Notes: generated by a model not told the origin, from the sequence alone. A stretch of 60,000 bases of DNA from Symsagittifera roscoffensis (GCF_963678635.1 NC_087070.1:6422539-6482538); one strand, 5' to 3'; counted from the stretch's first letter, positions 23,189 to 35,539 are shown. Program-made: numbers and translations.

Positions 23189-23882
23189 TTGACACTGTTC
23201 CATGTCCTCTTCCTGTAACATCGCCTCTGCACTTTCGTTTGCTACGTCTCGCAACACATCGGTAGCCATTCTGAGGCTGTTGGAGGCAGTCCTCCAACAC
23301 CTTTGCTCTTCTACCCCTTTTTTGCAATCAGGTAGAGGGTCTACATTAGTTTCGCTTTTTCTGCAGAAACTGTTGTGGAGGCACAACGTCACATTTCTCT
23401 CCAGATCTTTCATCAACATTTCTTTTTTCTCTCTTTCATCACAATCAATCGTTTTTGACGTTCTTTTCACTGCGGTTTTCACTGCATTACGATGTGTTAC
23501 AAAAGCTCGCTTGAAAGCTTCCAATCTTATGTCCTTCTGGTACGAACTGTATATTCTGTTGTGTTTCGACCTTTGCGTTTTGACATACTCGTGCAATCAG
23601 GCAGTCATGTTGGCTCTGAACCATGGTATCAGTCGTCTTCTGGCTTATATTTTCTTAGCTACCATCGGAATATTGAAGATTTTGCACTTTGCCTCAAAAA
23701 GATCTAAACTTTATAAGAAATCGAGTTCTTCTGATTGTTCTCTGGTCGGAGCTTCTTGTCGATTGTTCTCTTTAACACCAGCTTTCAGCAATCTAATCGC
23801 CATCATAACTCCAACTACCACTATTGCTATGGGCTGTGATGAGTCTGGTAAACCCATGGAGAGCAGCTCTCTAGAGACCTAG
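23189..23882 (-). pseudogene. Second broken frame of a possible viral-type locus
   Basis: A minus-strand reading frame of about 230 codons is interrupted by a few stops; its longest intact part is 23186-23596. The upstream part has a hydrophobic run (PIAIVVVGVMMAIRLL) that could span a membrane, followed by a strongly charged Lys/Arg/Glu-rich helical region. The antisense strand also shows a 226-codon frame at 23202-23882. I treat that frame as the shadow because it is low in charge and has no motif. It lies directly downstream of the larger broken frame, in the same direction, as successive genes of one transcription order would. I do not recognise the protein. Confidence 0.35.
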
Positions 23883-23975
23883 ATCAACGCCAGGTTAATT
23901 CGCGCAGAAAACCACCACGTTTTACCAAACAATGGCATGGTATTTCATCATGTGTCAACATAAAGAATCTCCAAT

Positions 23976-26784
23976 TTAGTTTTCCTGGCGCTTCAAAAGT
24001 GTTTCCACTTCCAACATCAACCGGTGGATCTTGTCACTATCGTCTACTGCCTTGTAGTCCATTGCTGCTGAGACTTTCTGCTTCTGTCGTTCAAAATCAC
24101 TAAAATTACCACTAGCAAATTCCATGAACTTCTTTCCGAGTATCGGCTCTAATTCACTCTTGGTTTTTTCAGGAACTGCGGCAAACATCCCAAAGAGTAT
24201 TTCGTAAGGTTTCTGCGACATTCTTGCAAGTCTCACACAACTTGACACCAAGAAAGCCTGATCCACTATCGTCCTTGCGCTCTTTACATTCACTGCTACG
24301 AAGTGTACTGGGTATCGGCTTTTTTCCCATCGGACCATCGTCGAACCTATTAAGTATTGAGCTCCAGACGTCTGCAATAAGCTTCTTTTTGTATGATGTT
24401 CATCTCCGCTTCTATCGCTTCTCTCCTCTTTCCGATATGCTTCTACACTGATGGCTGTGGCGATCTCATGTTTTTGTTCTAGATTCAATAGTGACTCTTA
24501 AGAACAAAACATGCTTTAGAATCCTAGTGCAGTTACTAGATTTACTTTACTTTCTTCCTGACAACTTGCGATTAGTTCCGCTTCCGTTCTCATTTTCATT
24601 TCTTTACTTCCGAACTGTATCGTCAATTGCTTATGCTGTCTCGCAGGTGTTTTCTTCGCAAGTCAGGACCTCCACACATATGATCTTATAATCCACAGTT
24701 CTTCGTTAGATAGCTACCAAGTTTGATCCAGTCTTCTGGTCCCCAGCCAAGCACCTCTACACTGTTCTCTCGGTTGCTCCTAGAAGCTGTAGTCATCAAG
24801 TTGTAAATGATGTTGAGGCCGCGCAAACAGCAATCTGCGTTTAATTCTTTCTGTACATCCTGCTTTGCTCGCAATATCGAATCAGCGTTTAGACGCGGGC
24901 ACCACGATGGTTTCATTAAACCCTACACTACAATCAAGCTTGTCCTCAGTAATTCATCTGAGAATACCAATCCAATCTCTACTCTGTTGCCAGATTTCGG
25001 TATGGAAAGTGCAGTCACCCTATCTTCCAATACAAGTCCTAGGTTGACTTGCGGACTGGCCATACTTCTTTTTGTTCATATTCTTGTCAACCAGAACCTC
25101 AGTAAAACAGCTTGTTCATAGTCGAAAAAACAATCACGAATGTCTTTATTGATGAAAGGATTGTAGGCCATTCCAACAATTCCCGACACATAGCGGTATG
25201 ATTTCCTTCTGATCGGTCCTCAGTATTCACTGGATTTCAGCAGTGTTCTCATCGTTTCTTTCGTGAGCCGAAGCCCTTTATTCAAGAATCTTCTGACTTC
25301 GTTGATTTTTCTCGAGGGTTCTAGTTCCACAGGTTCTTTCATGTTCACTCGCAGTGGCTTGCATTGCTGAATGTCCAACAGCGCTTGTAAGAGCAAGGTA
25401 TTTGCCAATTCAATGACTTCTCTCAGCTTTTTCGCACAGGTTTTTAGCTATGGTAGCGACATTTGTTTCATCTTATACCGGACGAAACAGAAAGCGTCTC
25501 TACGTTTCGCACAAACTACTGCCGCTCCTTCACAGATCATATGGTCTCTTAAACTCGTCATCAAGAGCACCTTCTCATCTTTCGACCTTTTGCTTTCTTC
25601 CGAATCGTACTCTCCCAACGTCAGTCCCGTCATACATCAAGCAACTCTGAGTTGCAGCTCAGTTCTGACGTACGGTATTGCGATTAGAGCGTGTCATTTC
25701 GGAGTGGTCCGCATTTTTTTTTTCGAAAAGAAGTAGTAACACTTCCCTCCACGGTAAGTTCACCATCTGATCCACCAATTCTGTGTGCATCTCGGAAGAG
25801 ACTAACGTTCCATATGCCTGCTGCTTCATTGTCATGCCCTTTATCGTTTCTTCCAGGAAACATTCCATGGCACTTTTATTTTCTAGCGCAATTAGATGTC
25901 CTCTAGCTGATTTTCTGAAATCTAACTTTTCCATGTATCAACCGGCGGGCTCGTCTATTGTTCCACTGGGGTCAGCTGTCCTTTGACGCTACTCTTTCTG
26001 TGGCCCATGCATAATAATTTGAAGTCCTTAAGGGTACTCTCACCACATTGTCTCGGTTTTTTTATCTCTAGCATGACTCCTATAAGAGAGCGGTCACTTC
26101 TCTTGGTTTTATAACTGCCTGATCTTAATCCTGCCGTGAGGATGGGTGGCACCATCGCTACATCAGTCATCGATATCGATGTGCCCGGCAATCTGTCATC
26201 GTCTTGCCCCATGGCGACAGCAACTTCAACTCGCTTTCGTTAGCTGAGTTGCCAGTTTTCGTTGGAGGTTCAGAATCCAACTTTCTCATTCCAATTTTTC
26301 TCAAAGTTACTGTGCCGCCATCTCGATGATCTTGTCAATCACCATCATCGATCGCATTGTTCCTTTTCAAATCCTGGACAGGTATATCACTTCCTCGTTG
26401 GTTTCTTGGTGCTTCATTTTGATAATAATTTTTCTCATTTTCATCAGTGGATGAATCAGTTAGCAATTCGTTCATGCTCCCTTCGCATTTGTCCAGCTTG
26501 TCAAGGTTTTCCCGCATCAGTGGTCTGCTCAGACCTGTTTTCAGTATCGACTGGGTCCTGTAGCACTGCACTATTGTCTAAACCTCCTCCATAAAAGCAA
26601 CTCTGTCCATACCACAGCCTGCAATGTTTTCATGATCCCGTTGGTGGAATTCCCACTCTTCCTCTGGCAAGGTTCCCAAGAAATCTACTCGAGCTGCGCC
26701 CTCTACTTTTCTCCTGCGCGGAGACTCCGCTAAAAGTTTCTTTGTATTAGTTTCAGTCTTGCCAGGAGAGCTGCTCTCCGGCAA
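23976..26784 (-). pseudogene. Broken charged-protein locus, left copy (possible endogenous viral element)
   Basis: Minus-strand fragments follow one another in shifting frames: 26578-26784, 26335-26571, 25955-26212, 25659-25934, 25448-25633, 25220-25408, 24686-24916 and 23976-24488. They look like one or two long proteins: first a polar, Ser/Asp/Glu-rich part, then a mainly helical, Leu/Arg/Lys-rich part. Stops and frameshifts separate them and no intron pattern is seen. There is no reverse transcriptase, integrase or transposase motif. Composition and order would suit the nucleoprotein region of a negative-strand RNA virus copied into the genome. That is inference; a decayed host gene or unknown transposon remains possible. 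A partial second copy faces it at 26785-28500. Confidence 0.4.
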
Positions 26785-28500
26785 GTGATGGGCTGCATTG
26801 AAAGCTGCTCTCCTGAAAAGGTTGAAATTACTACAAAGAAACTTTTAACGGAGTCTCCCCGCAGAAGAAAAACAGAAGGCGTAGTCGGAGTACCTTTCTT
26901 GGGAGCCCTGCCAGGAGAAGAGTGGGAAGTTCATCACCAGGATCACGAAAATAGAACAGGCTGTGGTGTTGACAGAGTTTTTTTACGGAGGAGGTCTGGA
27001 CAGTAGTGCAGTGCAACGGGACCCATTTGATGCTGAAAACAGTTCTCAACAGACCACTGATGCGGGAAATTGTTGACAAGCTGGGGAAATGCTAAGGGAG
27101 CATGAACGAATCGCTAATTATTCAGCCACTGATGAAAGCGAGACAAACTCTCCGATCAAGATGATGCACCAGGAAAGCAACGAGGAAGTGGTATACCTGT
27201 CAGATTTCGAAAAGGAATAATGCGATCGAAGATGTGACTGACAAGATCAACGACATGAAGATGAAGTTGGGCAGCAAAGTAAGGTTACAAAAACCTGGAA
27301 AGACAAAGGTGGATTCTGAAATTACAACGAATACTGCCATTACAGGTAAACGAAAGTGAGCTGAAGATATCGTTGACTTGTGCAAGGCAAAAACAGATTG
27401 CCTGGCACATCGAAAACGATAATTGATGTATCGATGGTGCTTCACAGCCTCATGACAGGTTTAAGATCAGCCAGTTTCGAAGAGGAGGGATCGAAGTCTT
27501 AGTGGAGCCACACTAGAAATGGAAATACTAAGCCAATAGGATGAAAGTACCCTTAGGGATTTCAAACAATCATGCATGAACCACGAAAAGGAAAGCGTCA
27601 AAGGACAGCTGACCCCAGTGGAACAAAACCGGTTGACAGTATCGGTCACAGTCTCGATAGACGAGCCCACCGGTGGATACATGCAAGAGATGGAACACAG
27701 TAACTCAGCTAGAGGATATCTAATTGCTCTAGAAATTAAATGTGCCATGGAATGTTTCCTGGAAGAAACGATAAAGGGCATGACAATGAACCAGAAGGCA
27801 TATGGAACGTTAGTCTCTTCCGAGATGCACACAGAATTGGTGGATCAGATGGTGAACTTACCGTGGAGGGAAGTGTTACTACTTCTTTTCGAAAAAAAAT
27901 GCGGACCACTCCGAAATGACACGCTCTAATCGCAATACCGTACGTCAGAACTGAGCTGCAACTCAGAGTTGCTTGATGTATGACGGGACTGACGTTGGGA
28001 GAGTATGATTCGGAAGAAAGCAAAAGGTCGAAAGATGAGAAGGTGCTCTTGATGACGAGTTTAAGAGACCATATGATCTGTGAAGGAGCGGCAGTAGTTT
28101 GTGCGAAACGTAGAGACGCTTTCTGTTTCGTCCGGTATAAGATGAAACAAATGTCGCTACCATAGCTAAAAACCTGTGCGAAAAAGCTGAGAGAAGTCAT
28201 TGAATTGGCAAATACCTTGCTCTTACAAGCGCTATTGGACATTCACCGCAGAAAACCTTTGCGATTGAACATGAAAGAATCTGTGGATCTAGAACCCTTG
28301 AGAAAGATCGACAAAGTCCGACAATTCTCGAATAAGCAGCTTAGGCTCACGAAAGAATCGATGTGGCCACTGCTGAAGTCCAGTGAATACTGCGGACCGA
28401 TCAGAAAGAAATCATTCCACTATGTGTCGGAATTGTTGGAATGAAGTACAATCCTTTCATCAATAAAGACATACTTGATTGTTAGTTCGACTATGAACAA
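26785..28500 (+). pseudogene. Broken charged-protein locus, right copy
   Basis: The plus strand repeats the same fragment order as the left copy in reverse complement: 26785-27006, then about 27240-27420, 27576-27929, 27980-28165 and 28205-28444. Similarity stops abruptly near 28500, so about half of the left copy has no counterpart. Most of the arm is clearly diverged, but about 27745-28235 is almost identical to about 25375-25890, including the same disabling stop near 27929. The two copies therefore form an imperfect palindrome of about 3.3 kb centred near 26785. Confidence 0.45.
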
Positions 28501-29685
28501 ATGAAAAAAACTTTTCTCACCTTCAAAAATCTTGCTAAAAATTTCTGATACTATCCTATCTGATCGTTTTTCAAGATCCAATGTTTACTGATTTTTTTCT
28601 CAAGGTTTCCTCAAAGTTTTCCCAAGTTGATTTACTTTTACAAACATGATGAATAGTCCCTTCAATTACGTTTCTCTTTTACTCCAAAAGGGCGCAGCTT
28701 CTGAAAGTAGGTATAGTGCCGGTAGCATTGGGTTTCTGGTACAAGCCACATGTTTATGATCCTCAATTTATTTTCCAGACAATTAAAAACTTTCAACAGT
28801 TTGAATCTTCATCGAAATTTTTGTGCTACTTCTGGGGTATTCTAGATTTTTTCGCTAAACTGCTAAGAAAACGAGTTTATTGAGTTCAACTCGATGTGAT
28901 TCAAAACTTATGAAAATTTCGAATTGGTTTCCGGATTTCGGCAGTTTTTGTTATCTGATTTCAGCAGTTTCTTAGTACCACAAAGTTGATACTATTTATT
29001 TGAAAATCGGTAAAAGTGTTTTTGAGATAAAACTAATTTTTCTGAGATTTAAAAAAAATCCAAAAGGCCCCAAAACAATAATTAAAAAAATAGAAGAAGC
29101 AAATCAAAAACATTTTCCAATGAACTGATTTTATCAATCATGATTTTTGACGTTTCCTATTTTGCACGGCAAATTATTGCTTGTGGCTTACTCATAAGCC
29201 TAAGTATCACGAAAATTAGCTGTTGATTGAAATCGTGTTTTCTGCTTGCTTTACCGATTTTCCTCAAATGCCCATCATTTTAGTGTCCCAAATTTTGCTA
29301 TTTTGACTATATTTGAGAGTATGTAAAGCATTCTATACTCTTCTGATGAAAGAATTCTGATTACTCCCAATTTATATTCCAGGCATTTAATTTTTTATCC
29401 AAAACTATACCAAATCTTAGAAACAATACACTTTTTTCAAAACTCGGGTTTAAGAATCCTACAATAAAAAGACTTTTTGATCAGAAAATTGTAAACGGAT
29501 TTCAGCATCGACTAGTTTTCAGACTATCAGACCATCGAAACGAACTTAGAACATCTACAGGACTTACATTGCGGACCTCGATGATCCTCGTTTTTTCTCG
29601 CTCCAAGAAAAAAGACTTTTCCACTTGACATTTCCGGAGATTAAAATTTTGCTAGCACTGAGCAGAGGACCAAAAAAATAAAAAC
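28501..29685. other. No gene recognised
   Basis: This is AT-rich sequence with no exon, repeat or frame that I can support. Confidence 0.4.
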
Positions 29686-29844
29686 CTCAATTTGTTGTGC
29701 AGCTCCAGACTCTCCGATATGCTCACTTCCTCCTCATTAGCCTCGTCGATGTCCCTTTTCTCCTGCTGATCGCCCGGGTTCGAAGCCCCGCCTCCGCCAC
29801 CCGTTTTGTTGGCCCTACTCTTGAAGAAAGCAGGCACCCACGAC
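29686..29844 (-). CDS. Unidentified protein, Gly/acidic exon
   Basis: The exon is 159 bp, with donor TTGAG|GTTTTT and acceptor GCGCAAAG (a weak tract). It reads SWVPAFFKSRANK, then GGGGGA, a polar acidic stretch and SISESLELHNKL, which could begin a coiled coil. Its split arginine codon is completed exactly by the exon at 30534-30611. I do not recognise the family. Confidence 0.4.
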
Positions 29845-30037
29845 CTTTGCGCAATGGATTACCCAAAATAGATTTTTTTATTAGGGTAAATTGTCCCGTG
29901 GAAATTTTCTTTATGACAAAAAACTAATGACAAGCACAAGAATTGCCGAGCCAAAAATTTGATTTTGAATATCCAGTAACATTTCATTCGTAACATGTTT
30001 TGTTCCTACTTTCCATATGTTAAGCTAAAATGAGACG

Positions 30038-30315
30038 CAGTGGCTAATCTAGAATTTTGTCGAAGGGGATTTTAAAAAAAAATGTCAGCCTTTTTTTTAG
30101 GTTGACCGAATTGATTTTCCGAACGCTTCCGGAACCTTACGAAGACCCTATTTTGACCGCCGGCAGAATTTAAAAAAACTGGTCAAAAACGCCGTTTAAG
30201 ACCTTTTTGGAAAAATTCTGACCAAAAAAATTGCGGACCCTTTGGTTGGTGAGGGGGTCGAATCCCTGAAGGGCAGGGGCGTGCGCCCCCTGCCCTCCCC
30301 CTAAATCCACCCCTG
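30038..30315. mobile_element. hAT-like miniature element, 278 bp
   Basis: The left end CAGTGGCTAATCTAG and the right end CTAAATCCACCCCTG (inverse CAGGGGTGGATTTAG) are imperfect inverted repeats. They are of the CAGNGGC-GGATCTAG kind found on hAT-type elements in many invertebrates. Flanks are ATGAGACG and ATGAGACC, an 8-bp duplication with one mismatch. Near the right end is a GC-rich hairpin (30271-30295). A related copy starts at about 35057. Confidence 0.65.
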
Positions 30316-30533
30316 ATGAGACCCTTATGTGTTCAATATGGAGCCATCTTCAATAGGGAACCAATAGTAATGCTTGATTAGATGCTATAGCTTACGTACA
30401 TCCAGACGTCTAAAGTTATTAACATACGTCCAGATGTCACGTGACTGAATGCCCCACCCTTCCCCCCTCCTTCCCTCATTTAAGTCTAATATGCTGTTGT
30501 AATCCATTGTTTGATGTTTAGTTCGACACTGAC

Positions 30534-30611
30534 CTTTCCTTCTTAGTGGGATGGGGCTTGGCGTTTGTCTCGTTCAATGCTCCCAGTGGAATGCTGAATG
30601 CTGTCGTGCCG
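30534..30611 (-). CDS. Unidentified protein, short exon with two usable frames
   Basis: The exon is 78 bp, with acceptor CTTAAAATTAG and donor GAAAG|GTCAGT. Entered in phase 1 it reads GTTAFSIPLGALNETNAK and joins in frame to 29686-29844. Entered in phase 0 it gives a 22-residue ending with a stop before the donor, which would suit splicing from the phase-0 exon at 33029. Either use is possible. Confidence 0.4.
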
Positions 30612-31012
30612 CTAATTTTAAGAACACAAATTAGAGAAATATCGACTTTGAAATTAAATCAATTAATTAGTAAGTTGATTTTGGCTTTTTTTGATGATTT
30701 CGGGCTGATGATTTTCGCGACTGATGGTTTCTTGTTGTAATCAACGCATAAACTAAAATTTGAACGAAAATTTTTAAAATCAAAAATACGAGATTGAATA
30801 TAGAATAAAGTTGGCGCCATATTTTTTTCAAGCTTAACCTTATTTTCTGAAACAATCAGAAAAATTGAAATACACATAGTTCTCTATCAATTCAATACAA
30901 CTAGTGAAATTTTTATCAAGTTTTTATCCCGTTATTTTTCATTTTTTTTTGAAACCGACCAAAAAAGAAGTTAATTTTTTGAAACTAGCAAATATCAAAC
31001 AATTAAGACATA

Positions 31013-31201
31013 CTAATTAGGCGAGTTGCTCTGTTTGTTGAGTGCACTATTCTGCTGTTGGTGTGAGGAGTTATTGTGACTGTGGTTATTGTGATCCATG
31101 GTTGTCGGCTGTTTGCCCGGAATGGGGCTATAGTTCACCCTAGAGAACTGACTCCCTCCATTCGCTCCTCCCTTTTTGTTCTTACGTGGCTTCCGCTTCG
31201 C
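31013..31201 (-). CDS. Low-complexity C-terminal exon
   Basis: The exon encodes 62 residues and a stop, in phase 0, after acceptor CTATTTTAAG. It starts AKRKPRKNKKGGANGG, a basic cluster that could be a nuclear localisation signal, and ends in an Asn/His/Gln/Ser-rich tail (HNNSSHQQQNSA). The composition suits a nuclear regulatory or RNA-associated protein. The family is not recognised. A damaged copy of its 3' part lies at about 35540-35620. Confidence 0.5.
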   Translation of the reverse strand, partial: AKRKPRKNKKGGANGGSQFSRVNYSPIPGKQPTTMDHNNHSHNNSSHQQQNSALNKQSNSPN

Positions 31202-33028
31202 CTTAAAATAGTAAGAAGTTTAATCGGCAGTATAAGTAGCGCAGAATGTAACGCTGCGGTCATGTTTTTTGGATTTTTCGTGTACCTTGGTTTTTTTTGC
31301 TTGATATCTCCCCACTTCGCTCTAAGTTAGCCGAAAAACCAACATCAAAAATTACATTTTTCTCAACGCTAGAAAAATTTCAAGTTTTTTTTTCATATCA
31401 GCTCAAATCACGACTGAATGTTCTTCAGGATGATTTATAGCTCGAAAAAATTGCTCAAATTTTTTTCGTTGTACCTGGCTTGGGGTGGAAAAAAAGCAGA
31501 CTCCAAAGTTTTTCCTCGACTTGGTGGTCGAATAAAAAAAATGTTCCGGAAGGTACAAACTACCATAGCCAACAAACATTTTGAAAAGTGTCAATGAACT
31601 TATAAACAGCGAAGTCATAATCAACACACAATTGGAATAAACTTCAACTTTAAAACTTTACAAACAAAGAAAAAAAATAAACAAACAAAGAAATGGCTAT
31701 GTTTTTAAAATTGCTGGTATCCGCAACCCAGATTGTGCTTAGACTTAAGATCTGGTCGTGATAATCCAATATGCGCCTAGAATTGAAAGCGGCACACCTT
31801 TCAAAGTCTGAAACTAAGTCGCGCACCTCAAATTTGTCATATTTCTCAAACATTGCTGGCCTTTGATTGTTTTGCCGAAGACGCTTTTGGCACAGAGGTG
31901 AAGCAGAGCTTCGCTTCATGTGAAATACAAAACTATATAATAGTGGAAAAACACTTTTCAAATAACTATTTTGAATTAAACACAATCATATTCATAGCAT
32001 TTGCTTTTAAATGGCTGATACTTCCCGCTGCTGAAAAGGGCCATCAAAAGTAACACTAATATCTGCGACTTGGGTTGGAAAAAAATGTGATCGAATTTTC
32101 GAAGAATTTTTTCCTTATAAAATTCGGTGTATCTTACTTGATAAAAAAAACTTTTTGTCAAAAAAAGCTGATAATACAGTTTCCATATAAAAAAAATCAC
32201 TAATCATTTTTTTTCAACCGAAATGGAATTTTGTATCAAACAAACATTTTTCAAATCAGCTAACCCGTAAAGCTAGCCCGCAATCCGCTAGCCCGTAGTG
32301 TACCGACAAAAAGATCAAACCGTGAAGATAATAAATCGAAACTACTCTTAAGTTAGATGATATTAACATTAATATCGGTTGATATGTTACAAAAAGTGGT
32401 AACTTTTTTTAGAAATATTCGAGTAAAGTGCTTTTATTAAATTTGAGAAATATAATACATAATAATCTCAAATCATTTTCATGTACAAGTATGATTTTGG
32501 GAAAACTTCAAAAACACAAGTAAACAAAATCTGAACCTGTTTCCAAAACATTTTAAGCTCAAAAAACTTCCTCCAGGGACCACTTAATTTCTACGGACCC
32601 AATTATCATACTTGTACCCATTTTCAATCAATTTTACTTGCAACTAGGATAGTTTTTGTAAATACGTTACTCCTCCAGATAAGTTAAAAATACTGTTCGA
32701 CAAATGACAAAGCAATATAGCTATTCAATTTGAGTCTGCCATCTGATGTATTAAAACACCAAATATCGCATAAAAATCCTAACTCAAACAAAAAGGAAGT
32801 TGTTGACTTATCAGAATATATTTCCAATCCCATGCCGAAAATGTCCGACGAACGGATTGATTCAGAACACTTTTTCTCGACACCGACAGAAATTATGATG
32901 ATATATCTAACTCAAGTTCATCTGACGTTTAGTCACGGTCAATGATTTTATGAAGAAAAAACACACCATCGACCAAAGTTCCATTCCAATCCTTGCGTGG
33001 CACGTACACTAAAAAATAAATTGACAAC
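31202..33028. other. Intron or intergenic, with repeat remnants
   Basis: About 31209-31510 resembles the GTTCCGACC-family elements in diverged form, with a damaged terminus. 31898-31914 is a GCGAAGC-type hairpin. A minus-strand frame near 31740-31860 looks slightly protein-like but has no motif or clear splice sites, and I do not call it. Confidence 0.4.
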
Positions 33029-33208
33029 CTGCTGATGTGTCTGTGTTGTCTGCTGACTAGAGCCGGGATTTGTTCCCGATGTCTGCGACGCCACCACATT
33101 GTGATTACTTTGCTGTTGATGATGTTGCCGCTGATCTGCAGTAGTTGACTGACTATTACTGACGTTTATTGGAGGTACTGGGTTGGATAATTGAGGCTGA
33201 GCTTCCCC
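33029..33208 (-). CDS. Gln/Ser-rich exon
   Basis: The exon encodes 60 residues in phase 0 at both ends. The acceptor is a long T tract ending in CAG and the donor is CAG|GTTGTC. The sequence is low complexity (DQRQHHQQQSNHN, GSSQQTTQTHQQ), typical of activation or disordered regions. It is probably part of the same gene as 31013-31201 and 37704-37910, because all three are phase 0. The continuation past the donor runs soon to a stop. Confidence 0.5.
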
Positions 33209-34568
33209 CTGAAAAAAAAATGAAAAAAATAAAATAAATTAAATAATTTTTTGTTTCGAACACTATTATTTTTGTAAAGAAAAAAGAATCTGTGGATTCT
33301 GTTTTTTTTTGCTTGGGGAGTTATGAATTTAGACTTTTTCACTCCACCACTTTGTGGCTAATTTTTCTCTTTCACAATTTTTTTTTGATTTTGCGACTGA
33401 ATGCGTGATGGCTTTTTGAACGTTTCCGGGTTGTTTTATACTAAATAACTTGAATGGTTCTTTCCTAATATTGTTTTTTTTTGCTACACGTCATTATCTG
33501 GCTCAAAAATTCTGTAACGACGATTTGCTACTCTTTCTTGTAAGGTTTCTTGTAACAAAAAACTGTCTAGCAACGAGAACTCAATGCCATGGCTAACCAA
33601 TAACGTAGCCTTATCCACCTCCGTCCAAAGGTGTCCGACAAGTTTTTTTGTCCTCTGTTTGGTAATTAAATACTTATTTTATTAACAACTTCTTTAAACT
33701 AATTTTTTATGCTTTGCGTCATATTCGCACTTTTATCTCTTCTGTTTTTTGTCTTTGCTTTGCGCTCCCACTCAACAATTTCCGCCACCGTTTTCATAAT
33801 TTTGCCAACGTTTTCCACCAGTAATCCGGAGTGGGTTTTGCAAATACTTAACCCTACTCTATTACTGTCTGTTACGTCGGCCGATTTGGAAATGTTGGCT
33901 CAGTGATGATTTAGTCTTAATTCTTTTGTTCACTTTTTTTGGTTGCGGAAGTCAATTAAGTATCGTTAACAAATGCCACCAAACTCGTCAATAGTCTATA
34001 AATGCTGATCTTTTTTCTTGATGCGTATTTGCTTTAACATGCCTTTTATGTCTTAGGGTACGGTCACAGGTTTTTACCGGAAGGGTAGTAGCAGAAAATT
34101 TTCGGTCCAGTAAACTTGATCCAGTTTCAAGGCAGATGTTGAAATAGCCTACTTTATAAGCCAAGAAAGCAATGGTTACACGATGAATTTTAGTTCTTTT
34201 CCTGGCTTTTTTTTGGCTTATTCCAAAAAACAACAGGATGATACCAAAGTAGATTCAGTTGCGGAATTTATGAAAGATCCCAAGCTTCATGAAGTTGTTT
34301 TCGATTTTTGTGGTCACGAATTTTTAGTTGAATGATAACTTTTTTGTAACTTTCAATGTGACTTTTACTTGGGCTTCCGCTTTTGGGTAGTTCTTAAGCT
34401 TTCTCATCTAAGGATTCCATACCTTATTTATGCTGTAGCAAGATCCGCCGTGTTCGAAGCGTTGTTTCAATGTTTTTAGTTGCTGTTAATTTGTTTCGTA
34501 GATTGAAGTAGATTGTTTTTTTCGTGAATGCCTGGTCCCTTCTCTTTCTAGATTTATTTCACTAATCT

Positions 34569-34624
34569 AGTAAAAAACTTCTTGCTCAATTGTGCCAGTA
34601 AAAAACTTCTTGCTCAATTGTGCC
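34569..34624. repeat. 28-bp tandem duplication
   Basis: AGTAAAAAACTTCTTGCTCA followed by ATTGTGCC occurs twice without change. Confidence 0.8.
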
Positions 34625-35056
34625 AATGAAAGTTTTCATATGAGAATGCGACTCAGTCGCATTAGATTTGGATGGAATCGCGTGTGTGTGTAAACATGAT
34701 ACGGTCCTAGATATTTTAACTAGACCAGCGGTTAAACCTCTCCTTTTAACTCAAATAAAGAGAATTAAGACTGCTTAAATCATTTTTTTCACCTACCGGC
34801 CTACATCTCCTCCTGGAGCCATTTGCCACATGCACGTTTGAAAAAAAATGACAAGAACAAATTTGTTCTAATTATTCAGTCGGTCATGAAAAACTTCAAT
34901 GCATTACAACGCTAAAAAGTGTTCTTTAATGAAAATCAAATAAAGAGGGCAATGTTAATAAGTAAAAAAAATTATCATCAGTTATTTAAGGGGATATTTT
35001 AAAATCATATTATCTAATTGAAAAGAACTGCAAAGAGATCATAGATCTATGATTTC

Positions 35057-35415
35057 CTGCAGGGAAGCGGATTTTCAAAAAAAATTTGTCGACATTTTTG
35101 TAATTCGAATGAATTGATTTTCCGACGAGCATTCCCAACTACAAGTTCCCAACACTAAGAAGAACCTTTTTCGATTTAGAAACTTTGCATCGCAAGCCAA
35201 TTTTAAAAAAAAAAACAGGTCAAAAAAGCTAAAATTAGGCACTTTTCTGAAAAATCTGACAAAAAATTGCATTTTTTTGGCGCGCGCTCTCCTTCAAAAA
35301 CATTATATATCGGCGCCAAAGGCGCCGCTAGAAAAATTTTGGCGTTGGTCGGCCTTCAATGATTATCATAAAATTATACCCAAGAGGAGACCCTTTGGTT
35401 GGTAAAAGGGTCAAA
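35057..35415. mobile_element. Diverged copy of the hAT-like element
   Basis: The left end CAGGGAAGCGGATTTT and the internal blocks GAATTGATTTTCCGA, AAAAATCTGACAAAAAA and ACCCTTTGGTTGGT match 30038-30315 in order. The right end is unclear. Confidence 0.5.
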
Positions 35416-35539
35416 TCCCAGCTAATGACACAAATTAAAATTGTTTAGCACGTGTTTATCTTTTTTTATTTCGTTTTTTTAAAGCGACCATACACGAGTT
35501 ATCTTTTTGAAAACCAGTAAACATAACACAGTAAAGACA

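Noticed and set aside
31740-31985. Minus-strand frame as a further host exon
   Set aside because: It contains a charged stretch but has no convincing acceptor/donor pair and adjoins a dispersed hairpin repeat.
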